From NCBI GenBank assembly GCA_934394545.1, contig CAKRRG010000060.1, positions 1-17,199 on the forward strand: DNA of 17,199 bases, given 5' to 3'. The notes under the pieces are model-generated. The model made no database searches. It was not told the origin of the DNA and saw nothing but the letters and a program-made list of their open reading frames with translations. Below are positions 1 to 6,808 of this stretch, piece by piece (the stretch's first letter is position 1; each line of letters begins with the position of its first letter). The stretch is from an uncultured Blautia sp. (GTDB lineage Bacteria; Bacillota; Clostridia; Lachnospirales; Lachnospiraceae). Made by a program: the position numbers and the translations under genes.

Positions 1-2
1 TT

Positions 3-1004
3 CCGCTTGCCTTTTCTCTTTTTCCAGGAAATGCAAATGAACAGACATCTCTAAAACCTCTGGAAAAAAAAGTCCTTCGTGATTTCGGATGCCAGAAATT
101 TATTTATTGCAGTGATGCCGGGTTGGGATCAGAATCCATCCGCGAATACAACCATATGGGTAAACGTGCTTATATCGTAACCCAATCAATCAAAAAGCTG
201 AAAAAAGAGGAAAAAGAATGGACACTGAACCTACAGGGTTTCAAACGTGTTTCCGATGATCTTCCAGTCGATATCACGAAACCACCAGAAGATGACAAAG
301 GACTTTATTATAAAGACGAACCGTACACCACCAAAAAACTGCACCAGCGTTTAATCATCACCTATTCTCCTAAATATGCCCTTTATCAGAAGACGATCCG
401 CGACAAACAGGTAGAGCGGGCACAAAAAATGTTGGAATCCGGAAGTACGAAAAAGAATCGTAAGAATCCAAACGATCCGGCACGTTTCATAGGGAAGAAA
501 GCTGTCACCAAGGATGGGGAAGCTGCAGATATAGAACAATACCTGGATGAGGACAAGATTGCGGAAGAAGCACAGTATGATGGCCTTTACGCAGTCTGTA
601 CAGATCTTTTGGATGATGATGTCAATGATATTTTAAAAGTAAGCGAAGGCAGATGGCAGATTGAAGAATGTTTTCGTATCATGAAAACTGATTTTTCTGC
701 AAGACCAGTTTATTTACAGGACGAGAACAGGATCAAAGCTCATTTTCTAATCTGTTTTCTCTCATTAACAATCTACCGTTATCTTGAGAAAAAGTTAAAT
801 CTGCAATATACCTGTGAAGAATTATTGGACACCCTAAAGGCAATGAATTTTGCAGAAATACACGAACAGGGATTCATCCCACTGTATAAACGCGAAAAGA
901 TTACGGATGCCCTTCATGAAAGCTGTGGTTTTAGGACAGACTATCAATTTATAACAAAGAGCAAAATGAAAACAATACAGAAAAAAAGTAAAGGGAAGGA
1001 ATAA
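3..1004 (+). CDS. IS1634/IS4-type DDE transposase, C-terminal part (5' end outside window)
   Basis: This cut-and-paste transposase acts on the ends of its own element. The frame is open from position 3, well before the first start-like TTG at 123, and the upstream part reads in frame as PLAFSLFPGNANEQTSLKPL, a stretch typical of these enzymes, so the gene starts left of the window. The second catalytic Asp is probably in SDAGLGSESI (about 111-140). The third catalytic residue is the Glu of RWQIEECFRIMKT, which fits the R-3x-E-6x-K part of the IS4 signature; Ser stands where the signature Tyr would be. The C-terminus (KAHFLICFLSLTIYRYLEKKL) is the usual helical tail. No stop or frameshift is seen, so the visible part looks intact. 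The family call rests on motifs, not on a search. Confidence 0.85.
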   Translation, partial: PLAFSLFPGNANEQTSLKPLEKKVLRDFGCQKFIYCSDAGLGSESIREYNHMGKRAYIVTQSIKKLKKEEKEWTLNLQGFKRVSDDLPVDITKPPEDDKGLYYKDEPYTTKKLHQRLIITYSPKYALYQKTIRDKQVERAQKMLESGSTKKNRKNPNDPARFIGKKAVTKDGEAADIEQYLDEDKIAEEAQYDGLYAVCTDLLDDDVNDILKVSEGRWQIEECFRIMKTDFSARPVYLQDENRIKAHFLICFLSLTIYRYLEKKLNLQYTCEELLDTLKAMNFAEIHEQGFIPLYKREKITDALHESCGFRTDYQFITKSKMKTIQKKSKGKE

Positions 1005-1028
1005 ATTACTATACTTCAAAACAACGGC

Positions 1029-1074
1029 AAAAATCGCTGAACCCCAGTAAACTCAAGGGATACAGCGATTTTTT
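1029..1074 (+). terminator. Rho-independent terminator after the transposase
   Basis: AAAAATCGCTG (1029-1039) pairs perfectly with CAGCGATTTTT (1063-1073), giving an 11-bp stem closed by a 23-nt loop and followed by a T run. It lies 25 bases after the transposase stop. It probably ends transposase transcription and may be part of the IS end. Its A/T-rich flanks could also let it act in the other direction. Confidence 0.75.
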
Positions 1075-1125
1075 CTTCTAATAACTGTCAAAGACAGGAT
1101 TATACTGTACATTTATTTTTAACGC

Positions 1126-1157
1126 AAGAAAAGCCTGTCGGCGAAAAGCCGGCAGGC
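1126..1157 (-). terminator. Terminator of the Hsp20 gene
   Basis: GCCTGTCGGC (1133-1142) and GCCGGCAGGC (1148-1157) form a 10-bp GC-rich stem with one G-T pair and a 5-nt loop. On the minus strand the stem is followed by TTTTCTT. It lies about 60 bases after the Hsp20 stop codon. Confidence 0.75.
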
Positions 1158-1216
1158 AATAATGAGGGGGTATGAAACAATCTATATCAATTATGAAATT
1201 TGCTTAAGCATCATAT

Positions 1217-1651
1217 TTAGCCTTCAATAGAAATAAATTTCTTCTCTTCTGGCTCTTTCTTCTTGGCTTCCTTCGGGAACGTAACCGTCAGGACACCATT
1301 ATCATATTTCGCATGAATATCCTCATGCTCTACATCTTTACCTACATAGAAGCTTCTGGAGCACTGTCCGGTATAACGTTCTCTGTGGATAAATTTACCA
1401 TTATTGTCTTTCTCATCTTTATTCTCAGTTCTTGCAGCCTGGATGTTAAGATATCCATCTTTCAGCTGAATCTTCACATCCTCTTTATGGAAGCCTGGAA
1501 GATCTATGCTCAATTCATAATTTCCATCAACGTCCTTAATATCTGTCTTCATCAGTTCTGCTGCTCTGTAGCTTCTGTTATTCTCTCTTTCTGCTGGTAA
1601 TCTCATCCAATCATCGAATAAATTTTCTCCAAAAATACTAGGCATTAACAT
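1217..1651 (-). CDS. hsp18: Hsp20 / alpha-crystallin family small heat shock protein
   Basis: This is an ATP-independent holdase chaperone that binds unfolding proteins in the cytoplasm. The 144-residue length is normal for clostridial Hsp18. The alpha-crystallin domain spans about residues 33-130, with the conserved YDNGVLTVTFPK segment at 116-127. An I-x-I motif (FISIEG, 139-144) at the C-terminus is the usual oligomer contact. The start at 1651 is preferred because AAGGAGG lies 8 bases upstream; a second in-frame ATG at 1645 would sit too far from it. The gene stands alone, with a CIRCE-overlapped promoter upstream and its own terminator downstream, so it is probably repressed by HrcA and induced by heat or protein damage. 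Confidence 0.95.
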   Translation of the reverse strand: MLMPSIFGENLFDDWMRLPAERENNRSYRAAELMKTDIKDVDGNYELSIDLPGFHKEDVKIQLKDGYLNIQAARTENKDEKDNNGKFIHRERYTGQCSRSFYVGKDVEHEDIHAKYDNGVLTVTFPKEAKKKEPEEKKFISIEG

Positions 1652-1745
1652 AACTCATTCCTCCTTATATTGTGAACATTTCCATGTTTTATTATCATCT
1701 TTAACGGAACCGGAAGCTTTTTCTCTCTTCCTTTGTTCTGTATGT

Positions 1746-1774
1746 AATATAACACACATTGTTAGCACTGTCAA
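1746..1774 (-). promoter_or_regulatory. Sigma-A promoter of the Hsp20 gene
   Basis: On the minus strand, TTGACA (1769-1774) and TATATT (1746-1751) are separated by exactly 17 bp. The -35 box lies inside the CIRCE element, so a bound repressor would block RNA polymerase. Confidence 0.85.
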
Positions 1775-1788
1775 TAGGTGAGTGCTAA
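1762..1788 (-). promoter_or_regulatory. CIRCE operator (HrcA binding site)
   Basis: TTAGCACTG, 9 bases, then GAGTGCTAA: this matches the CIRCE consensus TTAGCACTC-N9-GAGTGCTAA at 17 of 18 arm positions and has the exact spacing. It covers the -35 box of the Hsp20 promoter. HrcA, the known CIRCE repressor, is not encoded in this window. Confidence 0.93.
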
Positions 1789-1853
1789 TTTCACATTTTC
1801 TTCACAGTTTCCGTTTTTTTTACATAATTTAGTGTAACTTTTAACAGGCTTTG

Positions 1854-1862
1854 TGATATGAT
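1854..1862 (+). promoter_or_regulatory. Extended -10 promoter for the broken NapH-like gene
   Basis: TG-N-TATGAT (1854-1862) is an extended -10 element; no good -35 box is seen. Transcription would begin near 1869, downstream of the in-frame ATG at 1858, which supports translation starting at 1927 instead. Confidence 0.45.
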
Positions 1863-1926
1863 TTATCTACAAACCACCCCTAAGAAATTTATTTCCAGCC
1901 TGGATAGGATGAAAGCAGGTGAAGAA

Positions 1927-2492
1927 ATGAAACGTATTAATAAATATCTGGTACCGATTATCATGTTTATGATATTTGAAGGAATTGCTGTCACACTCTG
2001 GCTGAGTAAACAGAATATTTTTTATCTGTTCAACTTCAGTTATATCGGCATTTCTGTTTCTCTTGGTGTTTTTCTTTTTATAAAAGAATACAAATATGCA
2101 AGGCGCATTGTACAGCTTCTTGTTGGAATCTATATGCTCGTATATCTTGGATTGATCTGCAATGAAAATATGCAGATTGAGGGATTCTGGTATTATCTTT
2201 TCACCGGTGTATTTGAGGCGGCCACGATTCATTATGCAGTTGCAAAAATCTTTGGTCCTCTTGTTTTTGGACGTGGCTGGTGCGGGTATGCCTGTTGGAC
2301 TGCAATGGTTCTCGATTTCCTGCCATATAAAACACCACGTTATCCACGAAAAAAAATAGGATGGATTCGTTAGCAGCCGGTATTATACTGGCATTATTAT
2401 TTAAAGATAACAGGGCATTTTGTAAATATATATGCCCTGTTACCGTATTCCTGAAGCCTATGAGTTATTTTTCCATGATACGGATCAAATGA
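1927..2492 (+). pseudogene. NapH-like 4Fe-4S membrane protein, broken by deletion and frameshift
   Basis: Intact relatives are membrane ferredoxin-like proteins (NapH/YccM type) with several membrane helices, two CxxxCP-type motifs and C-terminal 4Fe-4S ferredoxin motifs. The first frame runs from 1927 (AGGTGA just upstream) to a stop at 2371-2373. It carries about four membrane segments and the hallmark GRGWCGYACWTAM (translated from about 2270-2308). The protein then continues in another frame from 2373 to a TGA at 2490, reading AGIILALLFKDNRAFCKYICPV, which includes the second CxxxCP motif. By comparison with the family, a membrane segment of perhaps 40 residues between GWIR and AAGIIL is missing, and so is everything after SMIRIK, including the ferredoxin cysteines. 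A larger frame opens at 1858 but lies upstream of the predicted transcription start. The gene is almost certainly inactive for electron transfer. Confidence 0.8.
2408..2442. repeat. Perfect 11-bp inverted repeat, possible gldA terminator
   Basis: TAACAGGGCAT (2408-2418) and ATGCCCTGTTA (2432-2442) flank 13 bases. It lies inside the remnant of the NapH-like gene and 64 bases after the gldA stop on the minus strand. There it is followed by TCTTTAAAT, only a weak T tract. It may end gldA transcription, or may simply reflect the old coding sequence. Confidence 0.4.
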
Positions 2493-2505
2493 GTGGCAAA
2501 AGACC

Positions 2506-3609
2506 TTATGATTCTTCTCCCAGATAATATCTGCCATATGCATCTGCTGCCTTGATCGCTGCAAATACACTCTCAGGGGTAACTGTAAATGGCATATTGT
2601 GAAGTGTATCACCTTCTGCACATGCAGCTTTGGCAACTTCCATAAGCTGCTCATCTGTTACTTTTCCAGCTCCAAGCTCTTTAAGAGTTACCGGAAGACC
2701 CACTTCTATGCACCACATGATAATTTCTTCCAGTTCTTCGTGCGGAATGTTTTCCAGTACCAGCTGTGCAAGGGTTCCAAATGCAACCTTTTCACCATGG
2801 TACATATGATGGCATTCTTCCAGTACAGTCAGTCCATTGTGGATTGCATGGGCTCCTGCAAGTCCGGCGCTCTCAAATCCGATTCCAGAAAGCAGAGTGT
2901 TTGCCTCGATGATTTTTTCTACTGCCGGAGTACATACACCAGCCTCCAGCGCGATTTTAGCTTTCACGCCTTCTTCCATCAGGGTATCAAAGCAAAGCTC
3001 TGCCAGTGCCATTGCAGCACCTGTTGTGTTTCCCCCTGCACAGGAGGTTGCACCGCTTCTCTTACATGCTCTCGCCTCAAAATAAGTAGCAAGTGCATCC
3101 CCCATACCTGCTACGGTCAGTCTGACAGGAGATTTTGCAATAATCTCTGTATCCATCAGAACAAGATTCGGGTTAGCCGGAAGGAATAAATATTTTTCAA
3201 AAACACCTTCATCCGTATAAATTACAGATAATGCACTGCAAGGAGCATCTGTAGATGCAATTGTCGGACAGATAAACACCTGTGTTCCCGCATAATGCGC
3301 AACAGCTTTCGCCGTATCAAAAATCTTACCGCCGCCAATACCAATGATAAGATCACAGCCATTGTCCTTTACAACCTTCAGAAGTCTGTTAATCTCACTG
3401 CTGCAGCATTCACCATTAAAATAATCAAATACTACCTCACAGCTGCTTTGGGCAAAACTATCCTCGATTATTTTGCCATTTCTCTTATAACCACCCTGAC
3501 TGATCAGAACCAGTGCTTTCTTGCCTGCTTCTGCGGCATATTTGCCAATGTTCTTCATTTCTCCTCCACCCTGTACATATTTAGATGGGCTGATTAAAAT
3601 TTTTGCCAT
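2506..3609 (-). CDS. gldA: Glycerol dehydrogenase (NAD-dependent, zinc)
   Basis: The enzyme oxidises glycerol to dihydroxyacetone with NAD+ (or runs in reverse) in the cytoplasm, at the entry to anaerobic glycerol use. The 367 residues match the usual GldA length. The NAD-binding GIGGGKIFDTAKAVA lies near 90-104, and ASTDAPCSALSVIY near 118-131. The zinc ligands fall at D171 (GMGDALATYFEA), H254 (GAHAIHNGL) and H271 (YHGEKVAFG), the same numbering as the E. coli enzyme. AAAGGAG lies 7 bases before the ATG. It has its own promoter in the 3610-3758 gap and no dihydroxyacetone kinase next to it, so it looks like a single-gene unit. Iron-type alcohol dehydrogenase relatives are a less likely alternative given the GldA-specific motifs. 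Confidence 0.95.
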   Translation of the reverse strand: MAKILISPSKYVQGGGEMKNIGKYAAEAGKKALVLISQGGYKRNGKIIEDSFAQSSCEVVFDYFNGECCSSEINRLLKVVKDNGCDLIIGIGGGKIFDTAKAVAHYAGTQVFICPTIASTDAPCSALSVIYTDEGVFEKYLFLPANPNLVLMDTEIIAKSPVRLTVAGMGDALATYFEARACKRSGATSCAGGNTTGAAMALAELCFDTLMEEGVKAKIALEAGVCTPAVEKIIEANTLLSGIGFESAGLAGAHAIHNGLTVLEECHHMYHGEKVAFGTLAQLVLENIPHEELEEIIMWCIEVGLPVTLKELGAGKVTDEQLMEVAKAACAEGDTLHNMPFTVTPESVFAAIKAADAYGRYYLGEES

Positions 3610-3677
3610 TAAAATTCTCCTTTCTGCGTTTGTATTAGCATCATCGTTTTTCGGTATTTCTATCCCTTCTTATACAC

Positions 3678-3706
3678 AATTTAATAGCAGATTCACTCCA
3701 TGTCAA
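3678..3706 (-). promoter_or_regulatory. Sigma-A promoter of gldA
   Basis: On the minus strand, TTGACA (3701-3706) and TAAATT (3678-3683) are spaced by 17 bp. The -10 box is about 68 bases upstream of the gldA start codon. Confidence 0.65.
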
Positions 3707-3726
3707 GTAATGAAATGAATCTGCTA
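3685..3726. promoter_or_regulatory. Inverted repeat flanking the gldA -35 box, candidate operator
   Basis: TAGCAGATTCA (3685-3695) and TGAATCTGCTA (3716-3726) are perfect 11-bp inverted arms separated by 20 bases. The arm centres are 31 bp apart, about three helical turns. One arm lies in the -35/-10 spacer and the other upstream of the -35 box. No proper T run follows on either strand, so an operator is more likely than a terminator of the preceding gene. Confidence 0.5.
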
Positions 3727-3758
3727 CACACTATCTCCGTTAATATTTACTTAATGCT

Positions 3759-4610
3759 TCATCCTGCGCCCAGAATATTCCAGACATCATCAATCACGTC
3801 ATAGTAATAAACCTGATCATCATACACTGCATAGTAGTTTTCTTTTACAAATTGATCTTCATGTTCTGTGCCGAGAACAAATACCATGCATTCTCTTCCG
3901 TCTATTACTTCCTTACTTCCAGTATACCATACTGACATTCCAAGTCTTAAATAATAACTGACTTCATCAGTCTCACAAAGCAAATTATAAGCACGATCTA
4001 CCTCTGTACTATTATCTTCTGACAGATCACCTTCATATTCACTATATTCTCCATAATAATAGATAGAGAAATCACAGCAATGCTTTTCTTCTGCAAGGCG
4101 GCCATCTTTTAAAGAAACTGCGGGGCGGTATGTAACACTCATATTATCTTCGGTTGCAGAAACCATTACATTAGAGTATATCTCGCTTATATTACACTTG
4201 AGAATGATGATCTCATCTGGTGCTCCTTTATAATAAGGAGCATCCAGATTATCGCGGTATTCCGCATCTTCTGTCATTTCGGATGGATAAACACTAATTG
4301 ACCAGCCATATCTGGGTACAATGGCATAAACCTCATATCCACCTGCATCTACAACTGTACCATTTTGTAAAAAAGGATAAATTTCCGGATAATCATTCTG
4401 TCTCGTATAATCCAAAATATCCTGAGCAAGTGCATCTTCACCAATATATCCCAGAAATGCCATTCCTACCTGACAATCATTTTCCCTTAAACTGTCCTGT
4501 AAGTAATCCAGATAGGCAGCTTCTTCCTGCAAGCTTCCCATACATTCCACCGGCATAATAAATGCCAACAGCAAGGCACTGATACCTATTATGATCGAAT
4601 ATTTCTTCAT
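3759..4610 (-). CDS. Secreted hypothetical protein
   Basis: I do not recognise a family. The N-terminus MKKYSIIIGISALLLAFIMP is a Sec signal peptide; the Cys in PVECMG does not fit a lipobox well because Glu precedes it. The mature part (about 260 residues) is acidic and very rich in Tyr, Asp and Glu, predicted to be mostly beta strand with repeated YYY/YEY clusters, and ends with ENYYAVYDDQVYYYDVIDD. The start at 4610 is chosen because GGGGG lies about 9 bases upstream and the signal peptide begins there; an upstream in-frame ATG at 4661 would add a basic stretch before the signal. It follows the lipocalin-like gene by 74 bases and is probably cotranscribed with it. Confidence 0.75.
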   Translation of the reverse strand: MKKYSIIIGISALLLAFIMPVECMGSLQEEAAYLDYLQDSLRENDCQVGMAFLGYIGEDALAQDILDYTRQNDYPEIYPFLQNGTVVDAGGYEVYAIVPRYGWSISVYPSEMTEDAEYRDNLDAPYYKGAPDEIIILKCNISEIYSNVMVSATEDNMSVTYRPAVSLKDGRLAEEKHCCDFSIYYYGEYSEYEGDLSEDNSTEVDRAYNLLCETDEVSYYLRLGMSVWYTGSKEVIDGRECMVFVLGTEHEDQFVKENYYAVYDDQVYYYDVIDDVWNILGAG

Positions 4611-4684
4611 GATGTCAGTCCCCCTTGTAAACAAAATCCGTCTCTTCTGACGCTGTCTCAACCATCATTCAAAGTCAGACATTC

Positions 4685-5584
4685 TTACTCTACGACTAAT
4701 TTTTCAAAATACACCTTAACTGTAAAGTCTGTATCACCAAAGTCTGAATACTCGTCATCGCCCTCTGCTGCATCTGCTTCTGCCGCTTCCGCATCCGCTG
4801 CTTCTGTATCCGCTGCTTCTGTATCTGCTGCTTCATCCAGGCTGTCGCCAGTTGTAAAGCACAGATTGCCATCATCCAGCAGATAGAATCTCATCAAATC
4901 TGTACTGAATAAAGAATAGCTTTCAGAATCCTCTTCCTTCTCTGTTGTGGATTTTAATAGCAACGCATTTCCATCCAGTTCACCCTCAAGATCAACCTCT
5001 GTTTCGGTTCCGCTTTCGATCATTACAAGAGAAGCTTTGCCGCCTGAAATGGAAATTTTCATTTCCACATCTGAAACTCCGGCAGCTGTAGGCATCTGCA
5101 TTCCGAACGCATCCATCAATGTGCTGTTCCAATCACCGTCAAAGTCTTCCAGCTTAGGTTCTTCTACTGGTTTTCCCGGTACATAAGGTACATATTCTTC
5201 CTTTTCCTTATTCATGATAAAGAGCATTCCACCGGCGTCCACGGAAATAGTTCCATCTGAATATTCACCTTCCACAGTCTCATCATTTGCGGTTATTAAC
5301 AGCTTATCCCCATCAATTTTCCATTCCAGCTCGTCAGGCTCCGCCTCACCGCCTTCATAAGCATTGGTTACTTCACCCTTGCCGCCTTCAGCAAAATTGA
5401 AGGTCATTTCCATTCCCATCATTTCCGGATGGAATGTATTTTCACCACCATCCATAGAAAGGCTGTTCACATACCACAAACCTTCTACATCCTTTTCTTC
5501 CAGAGCATAAACATTTACACTGACAACACCTGCCATCATAACTCCCAATGCACCTGCTGCCCATAATTTCATTTTTTTACTCAT
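4685..5584 (-). CDS. Secreted protein with two lipocalin-like domains and an acidic Ala/Glu/Asp stretch
   Basis: The signal peptide MSKKMKLWAAGALGVMMAGV ends near VYA-LEE. Two similar domains follow. The first, about residues 34-125, opens with VEGLWYVNSLSM; the second, about 147-245, opens with FDGDWNSTLMDAFGM. Both alternate short beta strands (MEMTFNF..GGKGEV and VEMKISI..GGKASLV), the pattern of small lipocalin-like barrels that test or bind ligands outside the cell. Then comes a low-complexity EAADT repeat (about 251-278) and a short ending in VKVYFEKLVVE. The start at 5584 is preferred over 5614 because GGAG lies 8 bases before it and the signal peptide begins there. It lies 47 bases after the zinc-ribbon gene, suggesting one operon. 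Ligand and function are unknown. Confidence 0.75.
   Translation of the reverse strand: MSKKMKLWAAGALGVMMAGVVSVNVYALEEKDVEGLWYVNSLSMDGGENTFHPEMMGMEMTFNFAEGGKGEVTNAYEGGEAEPDELEWKIDGDKLLITANDETVEGEYSDGTISVDAGGMLFIMNKEKEEYVPYVPGKPVEEPKLEDFDGDWNSTLMDAFGMQMPTAAGVSDVEMKISISGGKASLVMIESGTETEVDLEGELDGNALLLKSTTEKEEDSESYSLFSTDLMRFYLLDDGNLCFTTGDSLDEAADTEAADTEAADAEAAEADAAEGDDEYSDFGDTDFTVKVYFEKLVVE
4751..4834 (-). repeat. In-frame tandem repeat coding an EAADT-type acidic stretch
   Basis: About 28 codons read EAADT EAADT EAADA EAAEADAA EGDDE. The 15-base unit recurs with small changes, consistent with slippage. It lies near the C-terminus of the lipocalin-like protein and may be a flexible charged linker. 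Confidence 0.75.
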
Positions 5585-5631
5585 AATCCATTCTCCTTTC
5601 TTATGTGAAATCACAACACAGATTCACTTAC

Positions 5632-6690
5632 TTAATATGGTCTTAATTCTCCACAGAACTCACAGAACTTACCCGTATTTTCTGCCCCACATTTACATTT
5701 CCATGTACTGCCAGACTGCATTCCGCCATTCATTCCGCCATTCATTCCGCCACTCATTCCACCATTCATGCCGTTGTTCATCGGCATTCCATTCATTCCT
5801 GACATTCCCGGCTGCATTCCGCCATTCATTCCGTTATTCATCGGCATTCCGTTCATTCCTGACATTCCCGGCTGCATTCCGCCACTCATTCCACCATTCA
5901 TGCCGTTGTTCATCGACATTCCATTCATTCCTGGCATTCCCGGCTGTATTCCGTTATTCATTCCACCATTCATGCCGTTGTTCATCGACATTCCATTCAT
6001 TCCTGGCATTCCAGACTGCATTCCGTTATTCATTCCACCATTCATGCCATTGTTCATCGGCATTCCGTTCATTCCCATCATATTCTGCTGCATTCCCATT
6101 GGTGTCTGTCCGGTCAATGCCGCTACAATTTCATAGCCAGTACGCTCCATTTCCATTACTTCCGCTCTCTTCTCCTGCTCAATTGCAAAATTATGCAAAC
6201 GGAAATTCATGTCGTCAAACCATGGTGATCTCACCTGGATTTTCATACTGTAATTATACTCATACTTATAAACCGGAGGTTGGTAGCTGACCGTTTTACC
6301 GTCTTTGGTATACGTTTCTTCTATCTGATCCTGCTGAACATCCAGTCTGCACTGTACTATAGCTGATAAAGGCAGAATATCCGGATTTTCTCTGGTATCC
6401 AGACTATGTGCAATTGTAAAATTGCCCTGGGTATCATCAATATAGACATTGTAGGTTTTGGTTTTGATCTGCCGCGTAATATGGAAGTTCTGTACCTTGG
6501 TCTCATTCTGCTTGCGATATTCCAGCTGACGCTTAATATCATCTACTGTACTGTGCCTGCGCTCTTCGAACCACGGAGATAACTTCTTGGCGCATTCCTT
6601 ACATAAATTTCCATCTTCCAGCTTGCGATTTCCCAGCAATCCGATTTTTTCTCCGCAGATATCGCAATATTTCTTATCAAAAAATCCCAT
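5632..6690 (-). CDS. Protein with N- and C-terminal zinc ribbons and a Met/Asn/Gly repeat (DUF4428-like)
   Basis: There is no signal peptide. The N-terminus has CDICGEKIG (residues 9-17) and CKEC (30-33), a four-Cys zinc site like DUF4428 proteins. A middle domain (about 65-190) has beta-rich FNFHI..YNVYIDD and ends in a helix rich in Glu (EQEKRAEVMEMERTGYEIVA). Residues 198-327 are a Gly/Met/Asn repeat with a 24-residue unit (MNGMPMNNGMNGGM and variants). The C-terminus is a second zinc ribbon, WKCKCGAENTGKFCEFCGEL. AGGAGG lies 7 bases before the ATG at 6690. A TATAAT-like box at 6731-6736 on the minus strand may start transcription, but no -35 box is clear. The exact function is unknown; the ribbons suggest protein or nucleic-acid contacts. 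Confidence 0.85.
   Translation of the reverse strand: MGFFDKKYCDICGEKIGLLGNRKLEDGNLCKECAKKLSPWFEERRHSTVDDIKRQLEYRKQNETKVQNFHITRQIKTKTYNVYIDDTQGNFTIAHSLDTRENPDILPLSAIVQCRLDVQQDQIEETYTKDGKTVSYQPPVYKYEYNYSMKIQVRSPWFDDMNFRLHNFAIEQEKRAEVMEMERTGYEIVAALTGQTPMGMQQNMMGMNGMPMNNGMNGGMNNGMQSGMPGMNGMSMNNGMNGGMNNGIQPGMPGMNGMSMNNGMNGGMSGGMQPGMSGMNGMPMNNGMNGGMQPGMSGMNGMPMNNGMNGGMSGGMNGGMNGGMQSGSTWKCKCGAENTGKFCEFCGELRPY
5713..6072 (-). repeat. 72-bp in-frame tandem repeat (Met/Asn/Gly)
   Basis: About five copies of a 72-base unit, coding 24-residue blocks that begin MNGMPMNNGMNGGM or MNGMSMNNGMNGGM. The first three copies are full length, the fourth lacks 4 codons, and the last is expanded by extra NGGM/SGGM blocks. 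Frame is kept throughout, so the length can vary without breaking the gene. Confidence 0.9.
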
Positions 6691-6730
6691 TCTACCGCCT
6701 CCTCTGTAAATGATTGCCTTTTATATTCTC

Positions 6731-6736
6731 ATTATA
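6731..6736 (-). promoter_or_regulatory. Possible -10 box for the zinc-ribbon gene
   Basis: TATAAT on the minus strand, 41 bases before the ATG at 6690, in the 118-base gap after the response regulator gene. At 17 bp upstream there is only GTGAAT, a poor -35 box. No terminator is seen in the gap, so readthrough from the signalling genes is also possible. Confidence 0.3.
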
Positions 6737-6808
6737 CAAAGAGGAACAGAGTTATTCACTAGCACTTTTGATAGTAACCGAATTATTATCTGATTTTTGG
6801 CACAATTT

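Larger units (their letters stand above)
1..1080 (+). mobile_element. 3' part of an IS1634/IS4-type insertion sequence
   Basis: The left edge of the window lies inside an insertion sequence whose transposase frame is already open at the first bases. The gene ends at 1004 and is followed by a strong hairpin at 1029-1074. The exact right end cannot be fixed because the left terminal repeat and the target-site duplication lie outside the window. I place the boundary near the hairpin; the Hsp20 terminator begins about 50 bases further on. Confidence 0.55.

Noticed and set aside
1313..1600. Plus-strand open frame opposite the Hsp20 gene
   Set aside because: It is a shadow of a clearly recognised gene and has no ribosome site or family features.
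1858..1926. Start of the NapH-like gene at the ATG at 1858
   Set aside because: This ATG overlaps the predicted -10 box and has no ribosome site; 1927 has AGGTGA upstream and begins with a normal membrane-protein N-terminus.
3759..4610. Secreted Tyr-rich protein as a lipoprotein
   Set aside because: The Cys after the signal helix is preceded by Glu (PVEC), which does not fit the lipobox.
5713..6072. Regular 72-bp repeats that could suggest a CRISPR-like or other non-coding array
   Set aside because: The units are contiguous without unique spacers, keep one frame, and lie inside a protein with zinc ribbons at both ends.
5637..6290. Long plus-strand open frames opposite the zinc-ribbon gene
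   Set aside because: They are shadows of the Met/Asn/Gly repeat, with low-complexity FRHSF/FIGIPFIPDIPG products and no convincing ribosome site.
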